Source of the DNA: Vibrio sinaloensis | GTDB lineage: Bacteria > Pseudomonadota > Gammaproteobacteria > Enterobacterales > Vibrionaceae | Reading direction: 5' to 3' | NCBI RefSeq assembly: GCF_000808535.1 | Contig: NZ_JWLV01000034.1 | Coordinates: 310,001-374,000 of the forward strand | DNA: 64,000 nucleotides | Shown: positions 9,138 to 18,762 of the stretch, piece after piece | Position numbering within the stretch: position 1 is the first letter of the stretch | Layout: each line of letters begins with the position of its first letter | Program-made: the position numbers and the translations under genes | The notes under the pieces: model-generated | Seen by the model: the letters and a program-made list of their open reading frames with translations, nothing else | What the model was told of the DNA's origin: nothing | The model's database searches: none

Positions 9138-9200
9138 GCGGCAGGATTAGCGAACCAAGAGCTTGATTTAAAAAACAAATTACAAATCTAAGATTTAAAA

Positions 9201-9221
9201 GTATTACTACAGGTATTACTT
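9201..9221. promoter_or_regulatory. Left-end arm-type recombination sites
   Basis: Two adjacent copies, GTATTACT at 9201-9208 and GGTATTACTT at 9212-9221, lie about 70 bp inside the left end. The same decamer recurs several times beside the integrase gene (41120-41308), as expected for integrase arm-binding sites. The 9138-9331 stretch holds no gene that I can support. Confidence 0.6.
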
Positions 9222-9331
9222 AATGAAATCCATTGAATAGAAAGGTATCGATAAAGTACCCTTCCATTACTTTTAAGCCTAGTTACTCGACCCTAAACCT
9301 GGTATTTCATGTTATGAATAGCTAAAGCTTT

Positions 9332-11248
9332 CTATCCTTTAAGAGCCTTTTCAGTAATTGACTCCGTTGAGATGGTTCCAAGATTTCGGCTAAAATCGGC
9401 TAACAGGCTTTGTATCTTACTCTTACTTTCTTCAATAGAAGTAAACCACTCACTCAATTCCCTTTGTTTTTCGAGACTAGGTAAAGAAACTTCTACTTCA
9501 TATAATTTATTGATAGAGATGAACTTTTGTGCAGTTCCTGTTGCCAAATTGTTTAATTCTAAGCTTTTTAAAACATGAGCCAGGTAGGGTAAATATACCT
9601 TAGTGGTATCCAATAATTCCAAACTCATGGCATTACTGGTTAACCAATAGGGTTGAGTTGAAAAGTGTATGTTTCCGCAGTGGGCTCCTACCTTTCCAAT
9701 GACGATTGAGTCTCCATGCCTATTTGGTTCTACGTTAAAGCCTATTACTCCGTTACCACCGTATACAGGAAACTCACCACTATCCATTACTTCTGATTTA
9801 TTGAGTTTGTCTCCAGACCTAAGTTTGCAAATATCTTTTAACTTAACCTGATGTATATACTTACACTCGAGGTTTAGAGACATATAGTCGAAGTGATTTT
9901 CAATTGATGTCACCAAAGATAACTGTTCGCTTTTTAATGAAGCGATCATTTCCTGTTTGTCGAACTTCAGGCCCGCTTCTGTCTTAGGTAAAGAAAATGA
10001 AAGGTTAAGTGTCTTATCCTTTAGTAAAGGCTCCTTACTGATTAAACAAGAATGCTCACTAACTTCTCTACGTTCGTACAATGACATAAAGTCCTCAAAG
10101 TCAGACTCAGTAATTGAGTTTAACTTAGTCAAAGGCTTGTCCGTTCTTAGCTCATAAAACCATATGTCTTTATCCGACAAGGTATTATCAAAAAACAAAA
10201 CACTAACTTTAACTCCAGAGTATGGCGCTAACGTACCTTTGGGAAGGCTCAGTACCGTATGTAAATCAAATTGAGTTAGCAGCTGTCGCTTTAGTTCTTC
10301 TAGATGTGGTGCATTACCGAATAAAATGCCATCTGGAATAATTATTGCGGCCCGGCCCCCTTTTGCCAGCTTATCCATCGTATGCTTAAGAAACATTGCT
10401 TCAAGACTGCCACTATAACCGTGATAGTAATATTCATACTTAGTTAACTCGTTAACTTTTCCGAACGGCACTCCCGATATGACAAAATCGTATTGCTGAT
10501 AATCTCTATCTAACAATGAGTCAGATATCGATACGCCACTAATATCGATATCGTTTAGAAGCAAATTCAACGCCCCTATCAAATTCGCGAATGGACTTAA
10601 ATCATTACCAATAAACCTTAAACCATTAAAGCAGCCCCTATCCTTCGCGTGTATTTTTGCCTCAACAAAAACCCCACCAGTTCCCATAGCTGGATCGTAA
10701 ACAGTAGCTAGTGGTTTAGGGTTTAAAACACTGACCATTGCCTTAATCAATGGTCTTGGAGAATAATATGCACCTGATGAACCTGAATCTTTCACCATAT
10801 TGAGCAATAAACGGTCAAAATCTACTTCAATACCTTCGGATAAGTCCAACTCTTCCAATCTATGTATAACCAAATCTAAGATTTTTTTTGACCTAATTCG
10901 AAAAGGTATCTGATCTAAAATGTTTTCGATTTTTTTCCAGTTTTCACGAGAGAAAACACTATGAGACAATTCATTTTCACTAAAACGACTGGTAACTACT
11001 ATATGATTTAATTTATCTCTTAATGCATAAAAATCAATCACTAAACTATCTTTTGAAAAATTATTTAGATCGAAAAATAAGTTCTTAAATGACTCTATGT
11101 GATTTTCTTTTGATATCTCATTTGAGGCCACTTCGTGAGTATACCTAACTAATAGTAATAAAGCTAATTGCTCAACCGCATCAATAGCGTTATTTATTCC
11201 CGTATCCTTTCTAATGAGATCAATAATATTTATCAATTTATTATTCAT
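9332..11248 (-). CDS. Type I methyltransferase-target recognition fusion with altered catalytic motif
   Basis: This 638-residue protein joins an HsdM-like N6-adenine methyltransferase domain to a C-terminal HsdS-like target-recognition region. SAM-binding motif I is intact (DPAMGTGG, residues 185-192). Catalytic motif IV, normally NPPF or NPPY, reads GVPF within VISGVPFG (residues 256-263), so the catalytic Asn is Gly and the first Pro is Val. Residues about 445-620 look like one TRD (LKDICKLRSGDKLNKSEV, then SIVIGKVGAHCGNIHF and LPSLEKQRELSEWF). It overlaps the upstream ATPase gene by 8 bp and is the last gene of the operon. It may bind SAM and DNA without methylating; an unusual active enzyme cannot be excluded. 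Base composition is visibly more AT-rich than hsdRSM. Confidence 0.85.
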   Translation of the reverse strand: MNNKLINIIDLIRKDTGINNAIDAVEQLALLLLVRYTHEVASNEISKENHIESFKNLFFDLNNFSKDSLVIDFYALRDKLNHIVVTSRFSENELSHSVFSRENWKKIENILDQIPFRIRSKKILDLVIHRLEELDLSEGIEVDFDRLLLNMVKDSGSSGAYYSPRPLIKAMVSVLNPKPLATVYDPAMGTGGVFVEAKIHAKDRGCFNGLRFIGNDLSPFANLIGALNLLLNDIDISGVSISDSLLDRDYQQYDFVISGVPFGKVNELTKYEYYYHGYSGSLEAMFLKHTMDKLAKGGRAAIIIPDGILFGNAPHLEELKRQLLTQFDLHTVLSLPKGTLAPYSGVKVSVLFFDNTLSDKDIWFYELRTDKPLTKLNSITESDFEDFMSLYERREVSEHSCLISKEPLLKDKTLNLSFSLPKTEAGLKFDKQEMIASLKSEQLSLVTSIENHFDYMSLNLECKYIHQVKLKDICKLRSGDKLNKSEVMDSGEFPVYGGNGVIGFNVEPNRHGDSIVIGKVGAHCGNIHFSTQPYWLTSNAMSLELLDTTKVYLPYLAHVLKSLELNNLATGTAQKFISINKLYEVEVSLPSLEKQRELSEWFTSIEESKSKIQSLLADFSRNLGTISTESITEKALKG

Positions 11249-13052
11249 TAGTTTTCACCAAATAATTGTACATTTCTACAATATCTTCACTAATTTCTTC
11301 TTTAGGTATTCGATTAACAAACGCTTGCGTCTTATTAGAACAAAAGCCAACCTCATCTTTAACATAAGGGTCTACTAAATCTTTAACCAAATTAGACTCA
11401 ATTGATGCCAACTTGTCGTTATATTTTCCAGTAGTATCATAATCGCCTGGATTTCCTTTAGATAACCCCGTTTTTCTACCTAGATCAAATATCTCATTAA
11501 GATCATCAATGGTGGTCGCAAGAGCTGTTGGGCTAACCAGGTAGTGCTTGATTTCTCTTCTTTTCCAAGAAAGCAAATGGGATGTTAATTTGTTCTTATT
11601 GAACTTTCGAGTACCATTGTTTTGAACTAACAATTTACATTTTTCAGTACCAATATTATTCAGAAGATATTCATCCCTGTCACATATTAGGTACACATTC
11701 TTTGTATTATGTAAATGTCCTTCTAAATATCCTACAAAGTTATCAAGCCGTTTTATTTTTGCATGACCAAATACTTGAGTATCTTTTTCAAAACCAGATT
11801 CTTGCTTTATAACAATGAACTTATTAAGAAAAGACATCATCTGTGCTTTTATTTCTTCTGTTTCAGCTAGTTTTCTTATAGCTAGTTGTTTAAAAATAAT
11901 CCAATCATCTTCATCATCCATAAAAACAATATTTTCTGCGATCGACATTGCTTTAAGTTGTGTATTATTGATTTCTGACAATTCTTTAAGTCGCGAGGCA
12001 AGATAGCTTATTTTTTCTCCAGATTTTATTTCACCTTTATCAATTACCTTAAGCTTATCCATGCCAGATTTAGAAATTGAATCTATTAAGTGAGTTGTTG
12101 TAAGGGCTCTACCACTTATCTTATTAAATGTGGCCCATAGATGGTCAATATTTTTATAATGGAGATGTGAATCTGCTTCATCAAACAAAAACAAAGTATT
12201 TTCTCTGTCAAAAAGATCAACTAAAGCATATAGAAAAAGTAGTTGGTACTCACCATCGCTCAAATCTTCCAAACGTAGTGGTTTACTTTCTTCACCTGAG
12301 GAGCCATTCACCTTCAAAAATTCAAGGTTTAAACTTTTTTTAACTACAAAATAATCATTATCTGCAGCCTGTGTGAAAAACATGATTTTTGAATCAAAAG
12401 AGGTATGTTCATCGGTCTCAAAGGATACATTGGATAACCCGCTTTGAGTCAACTGAATCGTTTTCAGTTCTAGAGGTTGACTAAAATCGTAACTATCATC
12501 CACTAATGTGTTAATAAAGTTGCTCAGGGTTAGATGATAGGCCTTGTTGATCATGACATCGCTGTTGCCTTGAGCTTCTTCTTTTTGAGCTTGCTCTACT
12601 AAGCTCACATATGCTTTATCAACTTTAATATCAAAAGTAATTTTTGTTGAACCATCTTCTTCAAATTCATTTTCAACAACATAGTCATTGTGACGTAAGA
12701 ATTTGCGGACCAAACCGTTTTGGTTACCAGTAGTAGATAAAAAAACCAGTAATTTTGCCAACGACTTATCATAGTAAAAACAATCCAAACTTAGTGCTCT
12801 TTTGTCTTTACGCTCATTATTTAAGTAGTGAGCAAAGCGCTCAGAGTAACTTTCATTTTGACCAGACGAAAAACACACAACCTTAAAGTCTTCGTATAAC
12901 GAGCCTTTAAGTTTTTCATCAAATATAGACTTTAATATCGTTGACTTCCCTGAGCCATTCCCACCGATGAATGTAGCAATTTTATCAAACTCGATCTGCT
13001 GTGCTTCTTTATAAAGAACATTAGGTGGTAGAGGAAGTGAAATAGTTGCCAT
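11241..13052 (-). CDS. ABC-type ATPase fused to a DUF4435/TOPRIM-like domain (PARIS-like)
   Basis: This 603-residue protein has a complete SMC/ABC-type ATPase: Walker A GGNGSGKST (30-38), signature LSDGEY (264-269), Walker B LFLFDEAD (287-294) and a switch His in TTTHLIDS. The C-terminal part resembles the TOPRIM-like DUF4435 fold: ENIVFMDDEDDW (373-384) where the family has VEGEDD, then LICDRDEY (455-462) and KRREIKHYLVSP (497-508), which matches the family's REIENYLL-type segment. The glutamate of the first TOPRIM motif appears shifted or replaced. ATPase and DUF4435 proteins make up the AriA/AriB anti-phage system PARIS, so this could be a single-chain relative. It overlaps hsdR by one base (TAATG) and the next gene by 8 bp. 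Confidence 0.82.
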   Translation of the reverse strand: MATISLPLPPNVLYKEAQQIEFDKIATFIGGNGSGKSTILKSIFDEKLKGSLYEDFKVVCFSSGQNESYSERFAHYLNNERKDKRALSLDCFYYDKSLAKLLVFLSTTGNQNGLVRKFLRHNDYVVENEFEEDGSTKITFDIKVDKAYVSLVEQAQKEEAQGNSDVMINKAYHLTLSNFINTLVDDSYDFSQPLELKTIQLTQSGLSNVSFETDEHTSFDSKIMFFTQAADNDYFVVKKSLNLEFLKVNGSSGEESKPLRLEDLSDGEYQLLFLYALVDLFDRENTLFLFDEADSHLHYKNIDHLWATFNKISGRALTTTHLIDSISKSGMDKLKVIDKGEIKSGEKISYLASRLKELSEINNTQLKAMSIAENIVFMDDEDDWIIFKQLAIRKLAETEEIKAQMMSFLNKFIVIKQESGFEKDTQVFGHAKIKRLDNFVGYLEGHLHNTKNVYLICDRDEYLLNNIGTEKCKLLVQNNGTRKFNKNKLTSHLLSWKRREIKHYLVSPTALATTIDDLNEIFDLGRKTGLSKGNPGDYDTTGKYNDKLASIESNLVKDLVDPYVKDEVGFCSNKTQAFVNRIPKEEISEDIVEMYNYLVKTNE

Positions 13053-16000
13053 TAATAATGCTCTTCAATATAACCATACGCCTTGGCGAACAGCTCTTTG
13101 TCTTTTCCTAAACCAAACTGAGCAAGCGTCAGTAGCAGTGCCTTTTGAATCTCTCGTGGGCCACTGTTCGAGCTTTGCCAGCCTTTGAAGCGTTTGGCTT
13201 TTACAATCTTGTCTATCTGCTCGACAACATCACCGATAAGCTTTGGTGTGCTTTCTGGGCGAGTTTCTAAGAACAACTTCGTTAATGCTTGTTTGTTATC
13301 TTCTTGGGTTACTGGTGAATCCCCCGTTTCACGCTCCGCTTGTACCGTGTCTTTGGCAGTATCAAGCAGCCCTTTTAACCAGTCTATTGCTTTGATTACG
13401 CCGGCTTCATAATCCTGGCGTAATTTCTCTAAGCGCTCACCAAGAGCAATAAACTTCGGATTACCGCTACCACGTAAGCGGCCCATTAGATCGATTTCTA
13501 ACTGGCTTGCGCGCTTCTCTTGTTCTTTCTCAGTCAAGGTGAAGATAGCGTGCTCATCCATAACCAACTCATCAATATCATCACGAATGCGATTAATATC
13601 GGTATGCTCGTGAATCATCTTGATAGTTTCTGGACCTAGCGCTGCCCAAACAAGAGAGCCTGTCTGCCCTACAGGGCGAACTGATTCATAGATTTGAACC
13701 AACCACTTATAATCAGCTCGATAAGGCGTTAAGAACGCATCTGGGTTAATCGCAGACCATAACTTAGCTAACACACCAAAAGAGGCTGCAAACTCATCGC
13801 GCTTTTCGTTAGTCGGTAAGCAAGCTTGCGCTGCCATAATACCTTCAAAGCCGTCGATGGTTCTGTCGACGTTAGGGAAGAAGCTTAAACACTTATCTAG
13901 CTGAGCTGGCAGTAGCTCTTTAAAGGCCTCGATACCTTCTACCACACCGTCGATCTCTTCAGGATCATACGCGAGTGCGGTACGTAGATTTTCAAACACG
14001 CCAAGGTAATCAATGATGAGGCCCATTTGCTTGCTAACATTGTCCGTCTCGTACAAACGGTTAGTACGGCACATTGCCTGCAACAAGGTATGGTCACGTA
14101 ATGGCTTATCTAAGTACATGCAGTAACAGATAGGTGCATCAAAACCAGTTAACAGTTTTGCAGTCACAACCAGCAATTGAAGTGGTTGTTTAGGATCTTT
14201 GTAATCCTCAATCAGGCTCTTCTGCTTTTGGTCATTACCATCAATCTCTTGCCAACGTTCAAAGTCGGACTCTTTGATTGGCAGCTCAAGATCTTGCTTC
14301 CATTTACGCCAGTCCTTGTTAACCTTGCCTTTCTTACTTGCATCTTCATCTTTGATTGGTGCTTGGTCGACGTTCATGACCACTTCTACCGCATCAAAAC
14401 CTAGTTTTTTACCAAGTAAGTAATACATCTGCACACAAGCGTCTCGGTCATAGACTACAACCATGCCTTTCATCTGCTTTGGCTTTACATGGCTTACAAA
14501 GTGGTTGGCAATATCTTCACTTACCGCCGCCATGCGCTTTGGCGCCTTCAACATAATAGCTAAGCGGCCAGCACGTTTAGACAATGCCATTTTCTCATCA
14601 TCATCCAGATCGTTGTCTTTGACCATTTGTTCAAAGGCTTCATCGATAGCGGCACGATCCACACGAAGCTCAGCCAAACGTGGCTCGAACTTGACCGCAT
14701 TGGTTGCTTTATCTCGTATAGATTGCTTATAGCTGTAGCGGTTCATATAACGCCCTTCATCCTCTTCGGCACCAAAGAGTTTGAAGGTGTTGCGGTCGAT
14801 ACCAGAAATCGGCGTGCCTGTTAATCCATAGAAGTGAGCATGAGGCAAAGCCCAGCGCATCTTGTCGCCGAGCGAACCTTCTTGAGTACGGTGCGCTTCA
14901 TCCACCAGCACGATAATGTTGTCACGACTGTTTAGGCCGTTTCCATTGCTCTCATCAATTTCAACATCTTTAAACTTGAAGACGGTGGTGATCAAAATGC
15001 CGCGACTATCTTGTTCTATATGCTCGCCGAGCTTTCTACAGCTTTGTACTTTGATGAGGTTTTTAACATCAGCCCCACCAAAGGTTTCATTGATTTGGCT
15101 ATCGAGATCTCGACGGTCTACCACAATGAGTACTGTAGGATTTTTTAACTTGTTATCAGCACGAAGCATGCGAGCCGCATAGAGCATAAGCAAGGACTTA
15201 CCCGAACCTTGGAAGTGCCAGATAAGTCCTTTTTTCGGATAACCTTTTTTAACACGCTCAACAATTTGCTTTGCCGCTTCAAATTGCGGATAACGCGGTA
15301 AAATTTTAATGCGTTTAGGCGGCGTGTCTTTACCTGTCTTCACCGTTGAAAACAGTGCGAAAGACTCTAGCATTTGCAGCAAGGTTTCTGGGTTCAGTAA
15401 GCCTTCACAGCTATCAAGTACGGTAGCTAAACTTGCTGGAATTTCATCTCGCTGGTCGGTTTTATGCCAAGGCCCCCAATCTTTGACTCGGGCATTAATC
15501 GCACCATAAGCAAAAGTGCGACCTTCAGAAGCAAAACACAGAAGGTTTGGTACAAAAAAAGGCTCAACATTTTTCCAATAATGCTTTTGACCACCCATAA
15601 AATCAGCAGCGCCATCTTGCCAAGTCACACTTGGACGAGTGGCAGATTTCACTTCCCCCACCACCAGCGGGATACCGTTCACGTAAAGAACTATATCGAA
15701 AAACACTTCTGTTGCAGCAATGAAATGAACCTGCTGCGCAACAACAAAGTGGTTGTTTTCAGGGGTATCAAAGTCAATTAGCTTGATAGTAATATGGTCG
15801 CCGTTCTCACCAAACGGTAGGCTTTTCTCTGCCATTAACCATTCATGAAAATTCTCGTTCGCTTTCACCAAGCCCGTGTGCTTGGCTTCCAACATCAAGC
15901 CACGAAGTTTGTATATCACTTCATCAGCATAATCGGGATTGTTACCAATATCAGGGTTTAACGAACAAAGCGCGTCTTTAAGCCAAGTATCGATAAAGAT

Positions 16001-16114
16001 ATCGTGAGTTTGCTTGGGTAAACTCTCACCATGGCAGTAATTCCACTTTAATCCGCTTAAGCCTTTTAAACGGTCAATAATTCCATTTTCTGTGACTGTT
16101 TGTTCGTTAAACAT
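13052..16114 (-). CDS. hsdR: Type I restriction endonuclease subunit R
   Basis: This is the translocating and cleaving subunit of a type I restriction-modification complex (1020 residues). The N-terminal nuclease has the PD-(D/E)xK pattern, with Asp in FDIVLYVNG and Glu/Lys in VVGEVKSA. The SF2 motor has Walker A FQGSGKS near residue 301, DEAH near 405 and TGTP near 432. The C-terminal helical region would contact the HsdM/HsdS core. The ATG at 16114 follows AGGTGAGT; an upstream in-frame GTG at 16120 is the alternative. It begins 11 bp after the hsdS stop and its stop overlaps the ATPase start, so translation is coupled through the operon. Confidence 0.95.
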   Translation of the reverse strand: MFNEQTVTENGIIDRLKGLSGLKWNYCHGESLPKQTHDIFIDTWLKDALCSLNPDIGNNPDYADEVIYKLRGLMLEAKHTGLVKANENFHEWLMAEKSLPFGENGDHITIKLIDFDTPENNHFVVAQQVHFIAATEVFFDIVLYVNGIPLVVGEVKSATRPSVTWQDGAADFMGGQKHYWKNVEPFFVPNLLCFASEGRTFAYGAINARVKDWGPWHKTDQRDEIPASLATVLDSCEGLLNPETLLQMLESFALFSTVKTGKDTPPKRIKILPRYPQFEAAKQIVERVKKGYPKKGLIWHFQGSGKSLLMLYAARMLRADNKLKNPTVLIVVDRRDLDSQINETFGGADVKNLIKVQSCRKLGEHIEQDSRGILITTVFKFKDVEIDESNGNGLNSRDNIIVLVDEAHRTQEGSLGDKMRWALPHAHFYGLTGTPISGIDRNTFKLFGAEEDEGRYMNRYSYKQSIRDKATNAVKFEPRLAELRVDRAAIDEAFEQMVKDNDLDDDEKMALSKRAGRLAIMLKAPKRMAAVSEDIANHFVSHVKPKQMKGMVVVYDRDACVQMYYLLGKKLGFDAVEVVMNVDQAPIKDEDASKKGKVNKDWRKWKQDLELPIKESDFERWQEIDGNDQKQKSLIEDYKDPKQPLQLLVVTAKLLTGFDAPICYCMYLDKPLRDHTLLQAMCRTNRLYETDNVSKQMGLIIDYLGVFENLRTALAYDPEEIDGVVEGIEAFKELLPAQLDKCLSFFPNVDRTIDGFEGIMAAQACLPTNEKRDEFAASFGVLAKLWSAINPDAFLTPYRADYKWLVQIYESVRPVGQTGSLVWAALGPETIKMIHEHTDINRIRDDIDELVMDEHAIFTLTEKEQEKRASQLEIDLMGRLRGSGNPKFIALGERLEKLRQDYEAGVIKAIDWLKGLLDTAKDTVQAERETGDSPVTQEDNKQALTKLFLETRPESTPKLIGDVVEQIDKIVKAKRFKGWQSSNSGPREIQKALLLTLAQFGLGKDKELFAKAYGYIEEHY

Positions 16115-16124
16115 ACTCACCTAC

Positions 16125-17285
16125 TCAAAAATATTCTTTCTCGATACATTGTTTCAATCGTGTTTCGCACGCATCATCAGCAACCTGTCTTTTAAAATCG
16201 AAACAAGAGTTCATCTTCTCAATCAATTCTTGAACTTCTATTCCTGGCAATAAAAATGTGAGTTTTTTCTGTGTTGTAATTGGCACTTGGTTTCGTGTGC
16301 TTTGTTTCATTAAACGCGCCAATTGATTTTGAAAGAATGAAGACCTCATAAAAGCTGCGAGATATCTAGCCGAGAGTTTTTCTGGATTCACACGGTAATA
16401 AGTAGTAGAAGTGCTGCCTATCACAGTTCCTAGGTTTTTATCTAAAACAGCCACACGCCCAACTGTAGCGTTATGGGTCAAAATTACATCTCCCCCAAGA
16501 GCAGGTTTTATCCGCAGTTTGCTAGCTCTTTCTTCAGTTAATCGAGGACATTCATCAATGTATACATTCCCCATATCATCTATATTTTGAGCAGAAAGGT
16601 ATGGAAGCCCACTATCTACAAATTCATTTTTCCTTGGATACTGGGCCCCATGATTGCCATCCTGTAAAAGCGTTAGGTAGCCATTGTCCAACAGCTCTTG
16701 TCCTGTCATTTCCAATACTTGATTAGTACTATTTGTCAGTACGTCTTTAATCACGGCATCTTCTAAAGCGACTAAAGAATGATAAGCATCATTTTTACAA
16801 GCAGAAACCTTATGCATTGCTTTAAAAAGCTCACAAACATCACTAATCTCAGCCCCAAACTCAAAAACGCACTCTGCTAAGTCTTTAAACTTAGTGCGAG
16901 GGGAAAGAGAGCCACTAGATGTTTTCACTGCCCAGTTCCACAAAACATCAGTTTGAACTATATAAGGTAGATCTTCTTGTTTGATAGTACCCTCAATAGC
17001 TTCTAGAACGATAATATCTCCAGAACAAATCCCATCAAACTCTGCAATTGCAGCCTTCTTTAGATAAGGTCGGCGTTTACCAAACAAGATCTGACCTTTT
17101 TTGAATACACGCGTAAAACTTGGAGAATCTTCTGCAATCATTCCCCAACGCTTTATCTTTAAAGAACCAGAATCTAAGTGTTCAAGACCGATGTAACGCT
17201 CATAGCCATCACCAATCGGGTCTTTAGTCGTCAGCTTTACTTCTTTACAGATATCACCGAATTTTATAGTTTGATTATCAGTCAT
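16125..17285 (-). CDS. hsdS: Type I restriction specificity subunit S
   Basis: This DNA-recognition subunit (386 residues) has the usual two half-sites. TRD1 covers about residues 1-170 (DGYERYIGLEHLD, ILFGKRRPYLKKAAIAEFDG). TRD2 covers about 190-380 (LPYLSAQNIDDMGNVYID, GGDVILTHNATVGRVAVLD). The two TRDs are joined and closed by helical spacers. The target sequence would be bipartite and cannot be read from sequence. Its start overlaps the end of the upstream hsdM gene by 8 bp. Together with the two HsdM subunits it should form the methyltransferase core that protects host DNA and directs HsdR. Confidence 0.93.
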   Translation of the reverse strand: MTDNQTIKFGDICKEVKLTTKDPIGDGYERYIGLEHLDSGSLKIKRWGMIAEDSPSFTRVFKKGQILFGKRRPYLKKAAIAEFDGICSGDIIVLEAIEGTIKQEDLPYIVQTDVLWNWAVKTSSGSLSPRTKFKDLAECVFEFGAEISDVCELFKAMHKVSACKNDAYHSLVALEDAVIKDVLTNSTNQVLEMTGQELLDNGYLTLLQDGNHGAQYPRKNEFVDSGLPYLSAQNIDDMGNVYIDECPRLTEERASKLRIKPALGGDVILTHNATVGRVAVLDKNLGTVIGSTSTTYYRVNPEKLSARYLAAFMRSSFFQNQLARLMKQSTRNQVPITTQKKLTFLLPGIEVQELIEKMNSCFDFKRQVADDACETRLKQCIEKEYF

Positions 17286-18762
17286 CGCTCTTTACCTCGT
17301 AACCTAACTTCGCGAGGCTATTAAATAGTTTGTTGGTTTGCTTCTTAAGTTGTACTCGGCTCATTTTCCATGACTCAATAGCATGTTCGATATCATGTAC
17401 TTCCCCACTACTCTTTGCCTTCACATAAAGTGGAATAGATAAGTTGTATTGGTTTTCACTGATAGTGTCTAAATCAACCAGCGCAGTAATATCACTTTGG
17501 TTGCCTGGTTGGAAATAAGCGTCACAAAGCACATCTAAATCATCATCAGATAAACGGCTATGAGCACGCTCGCGGGTTACATGTTCTACACCATTGATAA
17601 AGAGAATCTTATTTTTACGCTCAACTGGCTTATTACAGTTGAGCACCACTACGCACGATTCCATTGGCGAGTTGTAGAACAGATTTGGTCCAAGCCCTAT
17701 CACCGCTTCAATTATGTCAGACTCAATCACCTGCTTGCGGATCGCTTGCTCAGAATCGCGGAACAGCACCCCATGAGGCCAAAGCATGGCTGCACGGCCC
17801 GTATCGGGTTTTAAGCTTTTGATGATATGGGTATAGAAGCCGTAATCAGCACAACCTTGTGGTGGCACACCGTACATATTGCGGCCATACGGGTCGGCCG
17901 CAAACTTTTCACGGTTCCACTTTTTAATGGAATACGGGGGGTTAGCAAAAATGACATCAAACTGTTTGAGCTGATCGTTTTCGATAAACTTAGGGTCGCC
18001 TAGGGTATCACCACGCATAACATCAAACTCTTCAATGTCATGCAGGAACATGTTCATACGTGCGATTGCAGAGGTTAGCAGGTTTACTTCTTGACCATAC
18101 AAGTGAACGCCGCGCCACTCTTCACCTAGAGAACGCAGGTCCATCACCGCATTAAGCAGCATTCCGCCCGTACCACAGGTTGGGTCATACGCACTCTCGC
18201 CAGGCTTAAGCTTCATGATACGGGTCATCAAATGCACAACGGTACGATTGGTATAGAACTCGGCAGCTGTATGACCTGAGTCATCCGCAAACTTTTTGAT
18301 CAAGTACTCGTAAGCTTCCCCCAAGTCATCTTGAGCAACAGACTTAATGCCTAGTGGAATTTTGCTGAAATGCTGAATAAGGTCTGATAGCAAGTGATCT
18401 GGTAAGCGTTCTTTGTTGGTCCACTGCGCATCACCAAATACACCGTGCAGTCGTTCATTCTTCGCTTCAATTAAACGCAGTGCATTTTGAATCGCCTCAC
18501 CAATGTCTTTGCTCGTGTTGCGAACTTTCTCCCAGCTAGCTTCTTCTGGAATATCGAAACGGTGGTACATCGACATCGCTGCATATTCTGCATCACCTTC
18601 GTGCAGCTCGAGTGCTTCGTTATACTCTTCTAGATATACATCCGATAGACGCTTAAAGAATAGCAGTGGGAATACGTACTGCTTGTAATCAGACGCATCA
18701 ATTTGGCCACGCAGGAACTCCGCAGCGCCCCACAGTAGGTCTTCTAGTTTGTTTTTATTCAT
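17278..18762 (-). CDS. hsdM: Type I DNA methyltransferase subunit M, second copy
   Basis: This N6-adenine methyltransferase (494 residues) has an intact SAM motif (YDPTCGTGGML) and catalytic motif (ANPPYS). The N-terminal HsdM domain begins with LEDLLWGAAEFLRGQIDASDYK. It starts 4 bp inside the preceding hsdM gene (ATGA overlap) and overlaps hsdS downstream. The two HsdM proteins share the same general architecture but clearly differ in sequence, so this is not a recent tandem duplication; a heteromeric M1M2S core is the simplest reading. Confidence 0.93.
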   Translation of the reverse strand: MNKNKLEDLLWGAAEFLRGQIDASDYKQYVFPLLFFKRLSDVYLEEYNEALELHEGDAEYAAMSMYHRFDIPEEASWEKVRNTSKDIGEAIQNALRLIEAKNERLHGVFGDAQWTNKERLPDHLLSDLIQHFSKIPLGIKSVAQDDLGEAYEYLIKKFADDSGHTAAEFYTNRTVVHLMTRIMKLKPGESAYDPTCGTGGMLLNAVMDLRSLGEEWRGVHLYGQEVNLLTSAIARMNMFLHDIEEFDVMRGDTLGDPKFIENDQLKQFDVIFANPPYSIKKWNREKFAADPYGRNMYGVPPQGCADYGFYTHIIKSLKPDTGRAAMLWPHGVLFRDSEQAIRKQVIESDIIEAVIGLGPNLFYNSPMESCVVVLNCNKPVERKNKILFINGVEHVTRERAHSRLSDDDLDVLCDAYFQPGNQSDITALVDLDTISENQYNLSIPLYVKAKSSGEVHDIEHAIESWKMSRVQLKKQTNKLFNSLAKLGYEVKSDD

